Assembly (NCBI GenBank): GCA_902651635.1
Contig: CACRSC010000042.1
Coordinates: 245,442-274,091, forward strand
From: Mastigamoeba balamuthi
Lineage: Eukaryota > Evosea > Mastigamoebida > Mastigamoebidae
DNA: 28,650 nt
Direction of reading: 5' to 3'
Shown: piece by piece, positions 1 to 6,737 of the stretch
Numbering within the stretch: the stretch's first letter is position 1
Layout of the letters: each line of letters starts with the position of its first letter
Notes under the pieces: generated by a model
What the model was told of the DNA's origin: nothing
The model's database searches: none
What the model saw: the letters and a program-made list of their open reading frames with translations, nothing else
Program-made: the position numbers and the translations under genes

Positions 1-96
1 TTTTAGTTCTGAGCAATTATCTGTGAGAAATATCGAAATTGGAATATAAAATTCATAAGGGATCAGCATTTAAAATTCTATATCCAATTTCCAAAA

Positions 97-1201
97 TTAA
101 TTCCATTTTTCATATCGAGATTCAAAGCACTGACCAGGGAGCTCGTTTTGATGCAGACTGTAAAACAGAATGACACTGGGAAAGCTGTCGACAAGCATAC
201 CCTGAACCATGAGGTCACTGAGCAAGTCTATCCAGAAGCAGACACATGATTGGCCCGTGAGTAGATATACGTGCTGGTGATTGGCGATGAGGTCGGACTC
301 GGGGCGGAAGTCACCTTGTGTGACAACGTTGGAGGCGATGTAAGTGCAAATGAGAGAGCTCTTAAGAGCAACTGAATTCATAGGATTGAACCTGGAATGA
401 AAAGTAAAACAATCACCAGCGATAAGCTTGTACTCAATCGAATCGGAGCAGAAGTGAGACGTGCACGTGTTGCGTGACAGTCCAGTGATAGTGACGAAGC
501 CATTGAGGCAAATGTATGCAGTCCGCTGTGGGTCTACTGGATACATTGTAAGACCAGACCAGATCTGTCTGTATTGCAACTGGCTGAATAGCGCAGCTGC
601 TGTCTCTACAGTAGACATTGAGAGCCAGAACCTTCGAAGCTCTATGACAGTGAGAGGAGTGAGGCGCAGGGTGCAGAAGAAGGTGCAACATGACTTAAGC
701 ATCATGTTGACCAGGTCATCTAGCAGAGAGTTGCTCTGCAGCTTCTTCAGCTGGCGGCGAATCACAAAGTGATCTGGATCATATGCTACATCCTCGGCAG
801 ATAGGTGAAGCCGATCAGTGTGAGCGCGGGTAAGAAGGACTTGGTGGTAGCGATTGATATCATAAATGCCCTCAAGGGCCTCTGAAATTATGGTAAGAGG
901 TTTATCGCCAGCGAATGAACACATGAAGGGCAAGACCGGGTGTGTCACTTATTGGTGGGAACTTGAAGGCATCCGAGAGTGTTAGTGAGGGTAGATTGGA
1001 GCACAGCAAGCGAACAGCCTCTGCATACTCTGGGCTACAGCACATGTCCCGTGTTACTGAGGAAAGATTCCCAGCGAGCTGGACTATGGGACAGGCTGCC
1101 GCAGTGATAGTACGGTACATAACTGGTGACAGAGGAAGAGGCACTTTGAATAGCTTCAGAAATAGCATAAATGAAGAAAGAATGTTACCCGAGGTATTCA
1201 T
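97..1201 (-). CDS. Unrecognised protein, three exons, AT-rich zone
   Basis: I do not recognise this protein. The reading is exon 1201-923 (ATG at 1201), exon 879-434 and exon 391-97 (TAA). The first frame is open to 1225, so the 5' end may lie further upstream. Intron 880-922 starts GTGTTC and must end at the second AG of a CAGAG acceptor to join phase 0 to phase 0. Intron 392-433 is 42 nt, starts GTACAAG and ends TTCCAG; its length is a multiple of three and it has no stop, so it could also be read through. Both introns contain the palindrome described elsewhere. The product is about 340 residues, mixed hydrophobic and polar, with several Cys and a long helical-looking middle. I see no signal peptide, no clear membrane span and no catalytic motif. 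Coding character is supported by a long open frame in AT-rich DNA and by plausible donor and acceptor sites. Confidence 0.5.
392..433 (-). other. 42-nt intron with palindromic core
   Basis: On the minus strand it starts GTACAAG and ends TTCATTCCAG. The core CTTATCGCTGGTGATTG lies 7 nt after the donor. Removal joins GA to G and keeps the frame. Because 42 is divisible by three and has no stop, retention is also possible. Confidence 0.55.
410..425 (-). repeat. Palindromic motif copy 1
   Basis: Plus-strand sequence CAATCACCAGCGATAA, read in the sense of the host gene as TTATCGCTGGTGATTG. It lies inside the 42-nt intron. Confidence 0.7.
880..922 (-). other. 43-nt intron with palindromic core and CAGAG acceptor
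   Basis: On the minus strand it starts GTGTTCATTCG and ends TTTCAGAG. The core TTCGCTGGCGATAA starts a few bases after the donor. Ending at the first AG gives 41 nt but puts a stop codon across the junction; ending at the second AG keeps the frame. Confidence 0.5.
901..917 (-). repeat. Palindromic motif copy 2
   Basis: Plus-strand TTTATCGCCAGCGAATG, sense TTCGCTGGCGATAAA. It lies inside the 43-nt intron at 880-922. Confidence 0.7.
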
Positions 1202-1218
1202 GTGCAGGTGGGGGGTTT

Positions 1219-1232
1219 TAATCACCGGCGAA
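1219..1232. repeat. Palindromic motif copy 3
   Basis: TAATCACCGGCGAA. It sits just upstream of the minus-strand gene. A plus-strand GT...AG frame exists at 1202-1240 (39 nt), but I see no exons to confirm it. Confidence 0.5.
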
Positions 1233-1262
1233 GGAAGTAGTAGAAATATCTAGATATAAGAA

Positions 1263-1323
1263 GATATTAAAAATATCTAAAGAAAAATCGAAAATCGTCG
1301 TTTGATATTAAAATATCTAAAGA
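1263..1323. repeat. Near-direct repeat of GATATTAAAATATCTAAAGA
   Basis: The two copies at 1263-1283 and 1304-1323 differ by one A. Each is itself close to a palindrome (AGATATT...AATATCT). They flank the word AAATCGAAAATCGTCGTTT at 1285-1303, which recurs with one mismatch at 3218-3236. Confidence 0.7.
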
Positions 1324-1493
1324 TATTCAAAAAGATTCATTATTATAACTTACCCACCAAGTAGCAGGTGGACCTCCTTGTCAACGTATGGCACTTCACT
1401 CCCAGAGGAAGACTTATAAAATGAATAAAATCTTAAAATATCTTGTGTGTGACGTAAAACGTGATGTCATCATTACTTGTCTTTGTTGTTTAG

Positions 1494-1512
1494 TTTATCG
1501 CCAGCAATAAAC
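1494..1512. repeat. Palindromic motif copy 4
   Basis: TTTATCGCCAGCAATAAAC. Read on the minus strand, GTTTATTGCTGGCGATAAA, the arms pair completely if G-U is allowed. A minus-strand GTGTTT...ACAAG intron of 39 nt is possible, but no exons are seen. Confidence 0.65.
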
Positions 1513-1536
1513 ACCTTTGTAATAGACTAAAGTATG

Positions 1537-1554
1537 TTTTCGCCAGCGATAAAA
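1537..1554. repeat. Palindromic motif copy 5
   Basis: TTTTCGCCAGCGATAAAA. It lies inside a possible plus-strand GTATGT...AATAG segment at 1533-1578 (46 nt). No flanking coding sequence is evident. Confidence 0.6.
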
Positions 1555-1610
1555 TGCTTGTTATTATTCATAAATAGTTTATGGTTTTATTATAGCTGTA
1601 TGTCTGCATA

Positions 1611-1630
1611 CTTTATCACCAGTGATAAAG
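1611..1630. repeat. Palindromic motif copy 6, nearly perfect
   Basis: CTTTATCACCAGTGATAAAG, symmetric except for the two central bases. It falls in a possible plus-strand GTATGT...GAATAG intron at 1598-1635 (38 nt), just upstream of the Lys/Glu-rich open frame. Confidence 0.7.
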
Positions 1631-1650
1631 AATAGATAAGCATTTATAGT

Positions 1651-1941
1651 TTGGGCAATGCTGTTCAGTCTTTGTTAATGCTACACAATCTAATTGTCAG
1701 TGATTACATTAGACTGATAGATCGATCTTATCTGAAAACAGTCAGAGACAACCAGATGAAGAAGAAGAAGAAGAAGAGAGAGTCCTTCTTCACAATAGAG
1801 GCAGACCGAAAGAAGGAAGCCTCAGAGAAGAAGAAGGAGGATAGAAAGAAGGAGCGAGAAGAGCAGGCGAAGGAAGTGCGCAAGAGCATCGAGCAAAGCT
1901 GCATAGCTGTGATGGAGGCGGAGAACAACTTTAACCACTGA
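1651..1941 (+). CDS. Possible 5' exon: Lys/Glu-rich coiled-coil segment
   Basis: This open frame has no early in-frame ATG. It encodes a hydrophobic start, then a run of lysines, then a long stretch dominated by Lys, Glu and Arg with heptad-like spacing (about residues 38-85), ending in TGA at 1939-1941. It is probably a coiled coil or a disordered charged segment. It may be an upstream exon of the large plus-strand gene, but I could not find a phase-consistent join into 1979. The poly-purine run AAGAAGAAGAAGAAG makes this part prone to chance open frames. Confidence 0.3.
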   Translation: MGNAVQSLLMLHNLIVSDYIRLIDRSYLKTVRDNQMKKKKKKRESFFTIEADRKKEASEKKKEDRKKEREEQAKEVRKSIEQSCIAVMEAENNFNH

Positions 1942-1978
1942 CTACTTCCACTGCTCTTCTCCAACTCCATAACTGGTA

Positions 1979-4900
1979 TTGTCACAAAGTCTTACTTTGT
2001 CTTTAACACTGCTTCTGAAAGAGACCAAGGGGGCAATCGACACAAAGAGAGCAGTAGTCCAGCCAAAGCTGTTTGGCATCACACCAACCCTGAGTGTACC
2101 GCCGATAATGGTCCCCTACCAAGTCGAAGACATCCCTGCAATTCCAGAGGGTGGGGCTTCCATGTGAGAGATTGTCCGCTGGGGACCACATCGACAACGG
2201 TAAGTACCTGTTTTCTCAATTTTCCAGATTTTGGTAAAATCTCATTTTTCCATTGATTTTCATGTTTTCAGCTCATTTTTCTTGTTTAAAACACGGTTTT
2301 CAACCGGAATTTATAATACTTTTGTGCAATTTTGACCATAGCAAAAACTGGAATTTGCAAAGGGGTACTTAGAGATGCAGACTCCTTGCGAGTGGCCATG
2401 CTCGCTGAACAAATCAAGTCCTGTGAGTGGACGAGGTTCACTGGGCGGGTAGTAGTTCTGGAGATCGGGGCCCCAGATAAGAAGAACGTCTTCCGTATCC
2501 ACAGCATGGCTGTTGCTTACACCAAGGAACCTGGAGAGGCCGTCAATTTCACTGTACCACCATTTAACAAAGTGCGATACATGTGCCTGGATGGCAACAC
2601 ATGGCATCTTGTTGCTTCTCACCCAGACATGTGCGAATTTATTGCTGGCGATAAAACTAAACTGTGTGTAGGAGAGAGATAATGGGTGAGGTCGTAGTTG
2701 TGGAGATTGTGATGGCTGACATTGTTCTCACTGATGACCAGATCCTTATGCTGTCACATGGACTTCAGACTACTGTGCACATGCATGCCCTGGACCACTT
2801 CTTCACCTACGTCAAGTGGGCTACTCAAATGATCCACTCTGCAATGCACGGAGAGGCTGTTGAGGCAATTGCAGAAGCCAGTACAAGAAAGATGGAAAAC
2901 GAGCAGGAGCAGAAGAGCAGCAAGTCCAGAGATGTATCCGGGCAGCAGGAAAAGAGCTTAGAGTCAAAGCGCAAGGCAGCAATGGACAAGTACATAGTCA
3001 CTATGCTTCAGAGCAAGGGAGCAGTGAGTGCAACTTGTGCACACAATGGCTTCTCACAGCGTACTAGCTGTACAATGACTTCTTCAAGTCTGAGCAGAAC
3101 TGCAAGAAGATGTCCCTGATCACTATGAAGATCATCGAGTGGAGTGCAAAGGACCAGAACAAGCTGTTCGATGAGGTCAGCAAGATCCCTGGCATAGACA
3201 CAGTCTCGATCACCTCGAAAATCGAAAATCATCGTTTCCCATTCTGCTACCAGTGAGGGATAAGCCCTTGCGGGCCAGGGGCGTTGTAAGTCTCGATCAC
3301 CTCATTCGAGATGTCATCCCTGTGGAAGCACCCCATGGAGGCTGTCTTGTCTTTCGTCAGGTTATTGCTGGCGATAACTGTACAACTCACATTTGTTACA
3401 GAAAGGTGCTGGAGAGCCATCTGACAAGGAAGCAAACCCGTCTGCTGTACAGCACCATGGAGACAGCTGCTGGTTTGTTTGAAAAGGTCGAGACTGTGAT
3501 GCAGGCCATAGACATGGCTACTCAGAAAAGATCGTTTTTCTCCGGTACACAGCTCGAGGTTCTCCGGTCAGCCCTGCAGCAGGGCAAATTCATGGACTGC
3601 GAGGATGCCCCTACTACAGACACCATGTGGGGCTGGGGCCCAGTGACAATTGCAGTGATGTGGGGGAGCCTAAAGACTACGGAGGAGGTCGACCTTGCGT
3701 ACGCTGTGACCGAGAAGGAGATTGTGCTGGCTGACTCGTCGGAACAGAAGAGGCTGAACTGGATCAAGGCCCTCTACCCAGCCGAGGTCTGATTACTTCT
3801 TGGTTGACTGTACTTAGAATACAGCCATGCAGGTCTATAAGCCGATTGCTCAGAGGTTCTTGGCAACCCTGGACCTCTGCTTCACTAACATATCGGTACT
3901 GAGCACCAAGTGGACAGCCATCCGCAAGTTGTACCAACCGAACCTTCTTGTTGTCGCCATGCACCAGCAGCAGAACGCAGTTCTCAGCCAAGCGATAGCG
4001 CTACTGAACCCAGAGGGTCTGTTCATTTTCCATTGTTGTTCCTATCTGTTGGATCAGAGTGTGCAGTTGTGAGCATATGTCCGAGCCACATGGGTCAGGT
4101 CAGCCTTGCTCTACCGCAGAGTCTGCCTCCGCTGCCTTCGAATACCAGACTCGAGAGAAGGTGGTTCTCAACTCTGGTGTACTGCTGTTCCCAGAGAGCA
4201 AGAACGTTTTCGAGCCACAGAAGAAGGACAAGAAGATCCACTACGACCTCGTAGTCCACTTTCTGACCCCATCAGCTCGACAGTCCTTCCTGGACAGCCT
4301 CAACATGACCTTCGTCTGCGTGCTAGTCGACAGAATAGAGGAGTTGTATTGCTCCTCAATGCTGCACATCAAGTACAAGATGATAGCAGAACTGCTGTTG
4401 TCTGTGTACAACCACTGCAGCCCAAGGAGCAAGGAGAGAAGTGACGAACTATGTCAAGGACATCTTCTTCCACTTCAACATAGTGGAGATGAGCAATCCA
4501 TTTGGGCTCAGCACACTTCGGTTTGCGTTGCACAACCGGGCATCATACCACAGGCTGTCTCGTACTTCGACCCACGATGCCAACATCCTGCTTGAAACGG
4601 TTATTCCCTTTTTCTCTTATCTCCAGTGATAACAGTCTAACTGTGTGAGCAGGAGAACTTCTGGCTCCTTCACTGTTTCTCTGAGTCCTCTGCAGTGCTG
4701 ATCCACCAGACGAAAGAGGATTTAGCTTTATGGTCGCCCCAGGCTATGCCCACGGATCCTCATACTCTCCCTGCCTTGTTTCATTTCTTATGTTCTATTG
4801 TTTGCAGTCGCTGCTCCTGTCGTGGTTCCCCCCAACCAGCCTTCTGTTGCAGCTGCTGCTTTGCTTTCCTTCCAACCAGAGAGCATCTCGCCTCGGCTCC

Positions 4901-5960
4901 ATGGTTTGATCTCCACATCCAAGGCTACTGCCTCACTTTCTGCGTCCCAGGCAAGTTGCCATTTACTCAAAGTCAGTCTGACAGTTCCATCAGGAACATT
5001 CTCCTGTCATTCTTCCCTCTGGTGCCTCAATTGATGGGTCTGCCACTGAGGACACACCAATGCTGAATGCTAAGGATGCTTCTGCACAGGAGAGTGAGCC
5101 TGCCGCTGAGCTCCCAAGGTCACAGCCACTGGTTTTTCCTGCCGCTGCTGCTGCTCCTTCTGCAGCAGCCCCTTCACTCATTGTTCTGCCAGTTCAAGCT
5201 GCTGCCTCTATTCCTCTTGTTTATCACCCTGCGGAGGGTATGCTACCCCGGCAGCGCCCCAGGAAGTAGTACTTCGCGAGGAAGCCATCTGCTGGGAGGA
5301 GGAAGCACGTCATCTTCGTGTTGGGAAACCAACGGCTGTGCTTGGTCCTCCTGTTCATGTGACACCAGCAGAGGAACCCAGTGAGAAAGGTGCCGACTTT
5401 CTTTGTTCCTTTTAACAATCCAAAAGAGAGCACGTCAGCTATGCAGGTGCAGGCTCCCGTAAAACCACTTGCCAGCATACTCGGAACTTCGAAAGACTTC
5501 ACGATGAACGACCTCAAGCTCTTAGAGCGTATGCACTGCAATTTTTGTTTCTCTCATTGTTTCACAGAGAGCATGGACAGGAACAAGCCGCAGGCAGAAC
5601 AGGCCAGCGGGGGGGAGGAAGTCTCAGAGAAGAAGGACAAGGGCGAGGCCGAGAATGAGAATGAGACTAAGGGAGAGGCAGAGGGAGAGGAAGAAGAAGA
5701 GGCAGAGGGAGAGGCAGAGGAAGAGATCCAGTCCCCACGAGGAAGAGGCCGTCGAACCACGACCCAGGGCAGGAGGCGTGGTACAAGGGGCAGAAGGAAG
5801 AAATCAGCCGAGTCCAAGGAGAGGAAAGCAGATGAGGCACCGGGCAAGGCGCACTCTCCTGACACCAAGAGGAGAAAGATAATAGTGAAACAGTTTCATT
5901 CTCAGTCTCACTTAAATCTGTTTTCCCTTTGTTCAGTGTTATTGAAACCTGTTCTTCCAT
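1979..5960 (+). CDS. Large unrecognised multi-exon protein, AT-rich zone
   Basis: I do not recognise the family. Phase-consistent exons are ?-2110, 2148-2199, 2342-2630, 2672-3023, 3068-3360 (broken by an 87-bp insertion), 3402-3786, 3818-4016, 4060-4399, 4434-4599, 4653-?, 4808-4950, 4985-5218, 5263-5389, 5427-5528 and 5568 to about 5900. The exit from 4653 and both gene ends are unresolved. The 2672-3786 part has long amphipathic helices followed by a segment ending in a W-x-x-A-L helix, which loosely resembles a RhoGEF DH-PH pair; this is a weak guess. A second beta-rich, PH-like stretch lies near 4138-4290. The C-terminal third is Pro/Ala-rich, then Glu/Gly-rich, then Arg/Lys-rich (RGRGRR, TKRRK), so disordered and probably nuclear or nucleic-acid binding. 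It could be two adjacent genes, but frames continue through every tiny intron from 2199 to 4650. Confidence 0.5.
2111..2147 (+). other. Probable 37-nt intron
   Basis: Donor GTCCCC after codon ATG, acceptor AATTCCAG before AGG. Removal is phase 0 to phase 0 and avoids the stop at 2165-2167. A shorter 25-nt choice (GTCGAAG...CCAG) is also in phase, so the donor is not certain. Confidence 0.4.
2200..2341 (+). other. 142-nt intron with consensus donor
   Basis: Donor GTAAGTACC and acceptor TTTTGACCATAG. The upstream exon leaves one G and the downstream exon starts CA, restoring a GCA codon and an open frame on both sides. The interior is T-rich. It is the longest well-supported intron in the AT-rich zone and lacks the palindrome. 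Confidence 0.65.
2631..2671 (+). other. 41-nt intron with palindromic core
   Basis: Donor GTGCGAAT, core TTATTGCTGGCGATAA, a branch-like ACTAAAC, and acceptor TGTGTGTAG. The upstream exon leaves AT and the downstream exon gives G; the frame then runs on through an internal ATG at 2682. Without removal the frame stops at 2680-2682. Confidence 0.75.
2638..2657 (+). repeat. Palindromic motif copy 7
   Basis: TTTATTGCTGGCGATAAAAC inside the 41-nt intron. The arms pair fully in the sense RNA with G-U wobbles. Confidence 0.75.
3024..3067 (+). other. 44-nt intron without the palindrome
   Basis: Donor GTGAGTGCAAC and acceptor CGTACTAG, joining GCA to CTG at phase 0. The unspliced frame stops at 3117-3119, while the spliced frame stays open. 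It carries a different small palindrome, TTGTGCACA. Confidence 0.65.
3202..3303 (+). repeat. 87-bp insertion flanked by a 15-bp direct repeat
   Basis: AGTCTCGATCACCTC occurs at 3202-3216 and again at 3289-3303. The 87 bp from one copy to the next are a multiple of three and contain in-frame TGA and TAA. Removing exactly one repeat unit restores a continuous frame, which then joins in phase to the 41-nt intron at 3361. A GT-AG removal (3203-3290) would be 88 nt and would shift the frame. The insertion shares a 19-bp word, with one mismatch, with 1285-1303. Confidence 0.6.
3361..3378 (+). repeat. Palindromic motif copy 8, covering the donor site
   Basis: GTTATTGCTGGCGATAAC. All nine base pairs can form in RNA, two of them G-U. 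In DNA the same two positions are mismatches, which favours an RNA-level role. Confidence 0.75.
3361..3401 (+). other. 41-nt intron; hairpin starts at the donor
   Basis: The intron begins with GTTATTGCTGGCGATAAC, so the 5' arm of the palindrome is the donor itself. It ends CATTTGTTACAG. The upstream exon leaves AG, and the next A completes AGA. The unspliced ORF is also open because this frame has no stop here. Confidence 0.7.
3787..3817 (+). other. 31-nt intron
   Basis: Donor GTCTGATT, branch-like GGTTGAC, acceptor TACTTAG. It joins GAG to AAT at phase 0 and removes an in-frame stop at 3790-3792. It is among the shortest introns here and lacks the palindrome. Confidence 0.6.
4017..4059 (+). 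other. 43-nt intron with CAGAG acceptor
   Basis: Donor GTCTGTTC, T-rich interior, acceptor GGATCAGAG. The first AG gives 41 nt but the wrong downstream frame. The second AG gives 43 nt and the frame that stays open to about 4440. This is the same arrangement as at 880-922. Confidence 0.5.
4400..4433 (+). other. Possible 34-nt intron
   Basis: Donor GTCTGTGTAC after a partial codon TT, acceptor GGAGCAAG. It switches from the 4060-4399 frame to the 4434-4599 frame. An acceptor three bases later works equally well, and a sequencing indel is the alternative. Confidence 0.35.
4600..4652 (+). other. 53-nt intron with palindromic core
   Basis: Donor GTTATTCCC, core TTATCTCCAGTGATAA, branch-like TCTAAC, acceptor GTGTGAGCAG. 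It joins ACG to GAG at phase 0, and both flanking frames are open. Confidence 0.6.
4617..4632 (+). repeat. Palindromic motif copy 9
   Basis: TTATCTCCAGTGATAA inside the 53-nt intron. The donor GTTAT could alternatively pair with the ATAAC at the end of the motif. Confidence 0.65.
4951..4984 (+). other. 34-nt GC-AG intron
   Basis: Exon ends CCCAG, donor GCAAGTTGCC, acceptor CAGTCTGACAG. CAG|GCAAGT is the classical minor GC-type donor. The join is phase 0 on both sides and moves from the frame ending at 5034 to the long Ala/Pro-rich frame downstream. Confidence 0.6.
5219..5262 (+). other. Probable 44-nt intron
   Basis: Donor GTTTATCACCC, acceptor GCGCCCCAG, phase 0 on both sides. It removes the stop at 5267-5269. 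Its first bases match the left arm of the palindrome, but the right arm is absent. Confidence 0.45.
5390..5426 (+). other. 37-nt intron
   Basis: Donor GTGCCGAC, branch-like CTTTTAAC, acceptor CCAAAAG. The upstream exon leaves G and the downstream exon starts AG, giving GAG and an open frame. Confidence 0.55.
5529..5567 (+). other. 39-nt intron
   Basis: Donor GTATGCAC, T-rich tract, acceptor TGTTTCACAG. The upstream exon leaves C and the downstream exon starts AG, giving CAG. Because 39 is divisible by three and has no stop, the unspliced frame is also open. Confidence 0.65.
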
Positions 5961-6001
5961 TGGTTTTGTGTTTCTTCTTCATGTTTCTTATAACTTCTTT
6001 T

Positions 6002-6043
6002 GTATTACTTTTTTCAATCGCCGGCAATTGAGCAATAAATAAG
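6002..6043 (+). other. Possible 42-nt intron or 3' hairpin
   Basis: Donor-like GTATTACT, palindromic core TCAATCGCCGGCAATTGA, acceptor-like AAATAAG. It lies at or just beyond the end of the large plus-strand gene, so it may be in the 3' untranslated region. A transcript-end hairpin is the alternative reading. Confidence 0.35.
6014..6031. repeat. Palindromic motif copy 10
   Basis: TCAATCGCCGGCAATTGA, symmetric except for one position. It is the last copy in the AT-rich zone. Confidence 0.65.
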
Positions 6044-6304
6044 AGTTATTTTTCGGTTCTTTCTTTCTTGAATGTTGTCAACTTGAAACAGCTCAGTCCA
6101 CTTTCCCTTCTTCTTTTTTGGTGCTATTCTTTTTTATCCTAAAGCTTTACGATTGCTCTCTCTTTTTCGTTACTTTTGCTGTTTTCCGATTTTTCCTTTT
6201 TCAAATTTTTGACAGTTTTTAAAATTCGTTTTAACCTCTGTTCATAGTGGAGCATGCATAGCAGTGTGTAGCAGAACTGGATCTGCTACAGCACGAAAAC
6301 GTGA
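6044..6304. other. T-rich non-coding stretch
   Basis: No gene is seen. It has long T runs (TTTTCAAATTTTTGACAG and similar), consistent with 3' untranslated or intergenic sequence at the edge of the AT-rich zone. Confidence 0.5.
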
Positions 6305-6440
6305 TCAGATCAACGTGTTTCTGATCCTAGTGGTCTCTTTTCTGGCCTCAGTGGCTTCCTCTCTGACAGCTTTCACTGTCTCCTCGAGCTTCAGCACATC
6401 CTTTTCCACCCTCTTGCACTTTACCTCCAAAAGCAATGGA
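6305..6440 (-). CDS. Short coiled-coil exon, partial
   Basis: On the minus strand a frame open from about 6440 to TGA at 6305-6307 encodes about 44 residues, with Leu/Val at heptad positions among Lys, Glu and Arg (VEKDVLKLEETVKAVREEA is the core). That is a good coiled-coil pattern. A GTAAAG at the upstream edge could be a donor rather than coding sequence. It is probably the last exon of a gene or a decayed fragment; I could not trace upstream exons. The opposite strand has an open Ser/Phe-rich frame, which I take as the shadow. Confidence 0.35.
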
Positions 6441-6609
6441 AGGAACAGTATCTGCATCTGAGAGCACATATGTGCACATCACGCTTGATGAAAATGGCAC
6501 CACATTAAATAGAACGTTCCCGAATGCTCACTATTCAAGTTCAAGGTCTTTGTCTCTCTCGTTGTCAAGCAAGGTGGCACACTCAAAAGTTGGCAGCACA
6601 CACTGGTAA
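6438..6609 (+). CDS. Small ORF of about 56 residues, hypothetical
   Basis: It starts at ATG 6438 and ends TAA at 6607-6609. The first part reads like a beta-hairpin-containing start, and the rest is Ser/Leu-rich. It overlaps the upstream edge of the coiled-coil frame on the other strand. It could be a first exon, but nothing downstream on the plus strand follows before alpha-COP. It is short enough to be chance. Confidence 0.2.
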
Positions 6610-6737
6610 AAGCAGACCACAAGAGGCCCAGCTGCTTGCTTCTGATGAACCTCGATGTTTTTCAAGGGTTTCAGCCCACAGGGTGGGTGCGAATCAAGAG
6701 GGAGCAAACGAGTGCTGCTCTGCAGAGCGCGGCCTTC

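Larger units (their letters stand above)
1226..1640. other. AT-rich intergenic stretch with short repeats
   Basis: No convincing gene. It is rich in AAATATCT/AGATATT words. It holds a 20-bp near-direct repeat (1263-1283 and 1304-1323), a 19-bp word shared with the insertion at 3202-3288, and three copies of the palindromic motif. It may hold divergent promoters for the minus gene on the left and the plus gene on the right, but no motif can be named. Confidence 0.6.

Noticed and set aside
384-393. Minus-strand GGTTCAATCC resembling a tRNA T-arm B box
   Set aside because: There is no matching A box, acceptor stem or anticodon arm at the right distance; it is an exon start after an acceptor site.
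410-6031. Palindromes as transcript-end hairpins, as known for some giant viruses
   Set aside because: Several copies sit in the middle of continuous coding frames with GT and AG at the proper ends, so introns explain them better. The copy at 6014 remains ambiguous.
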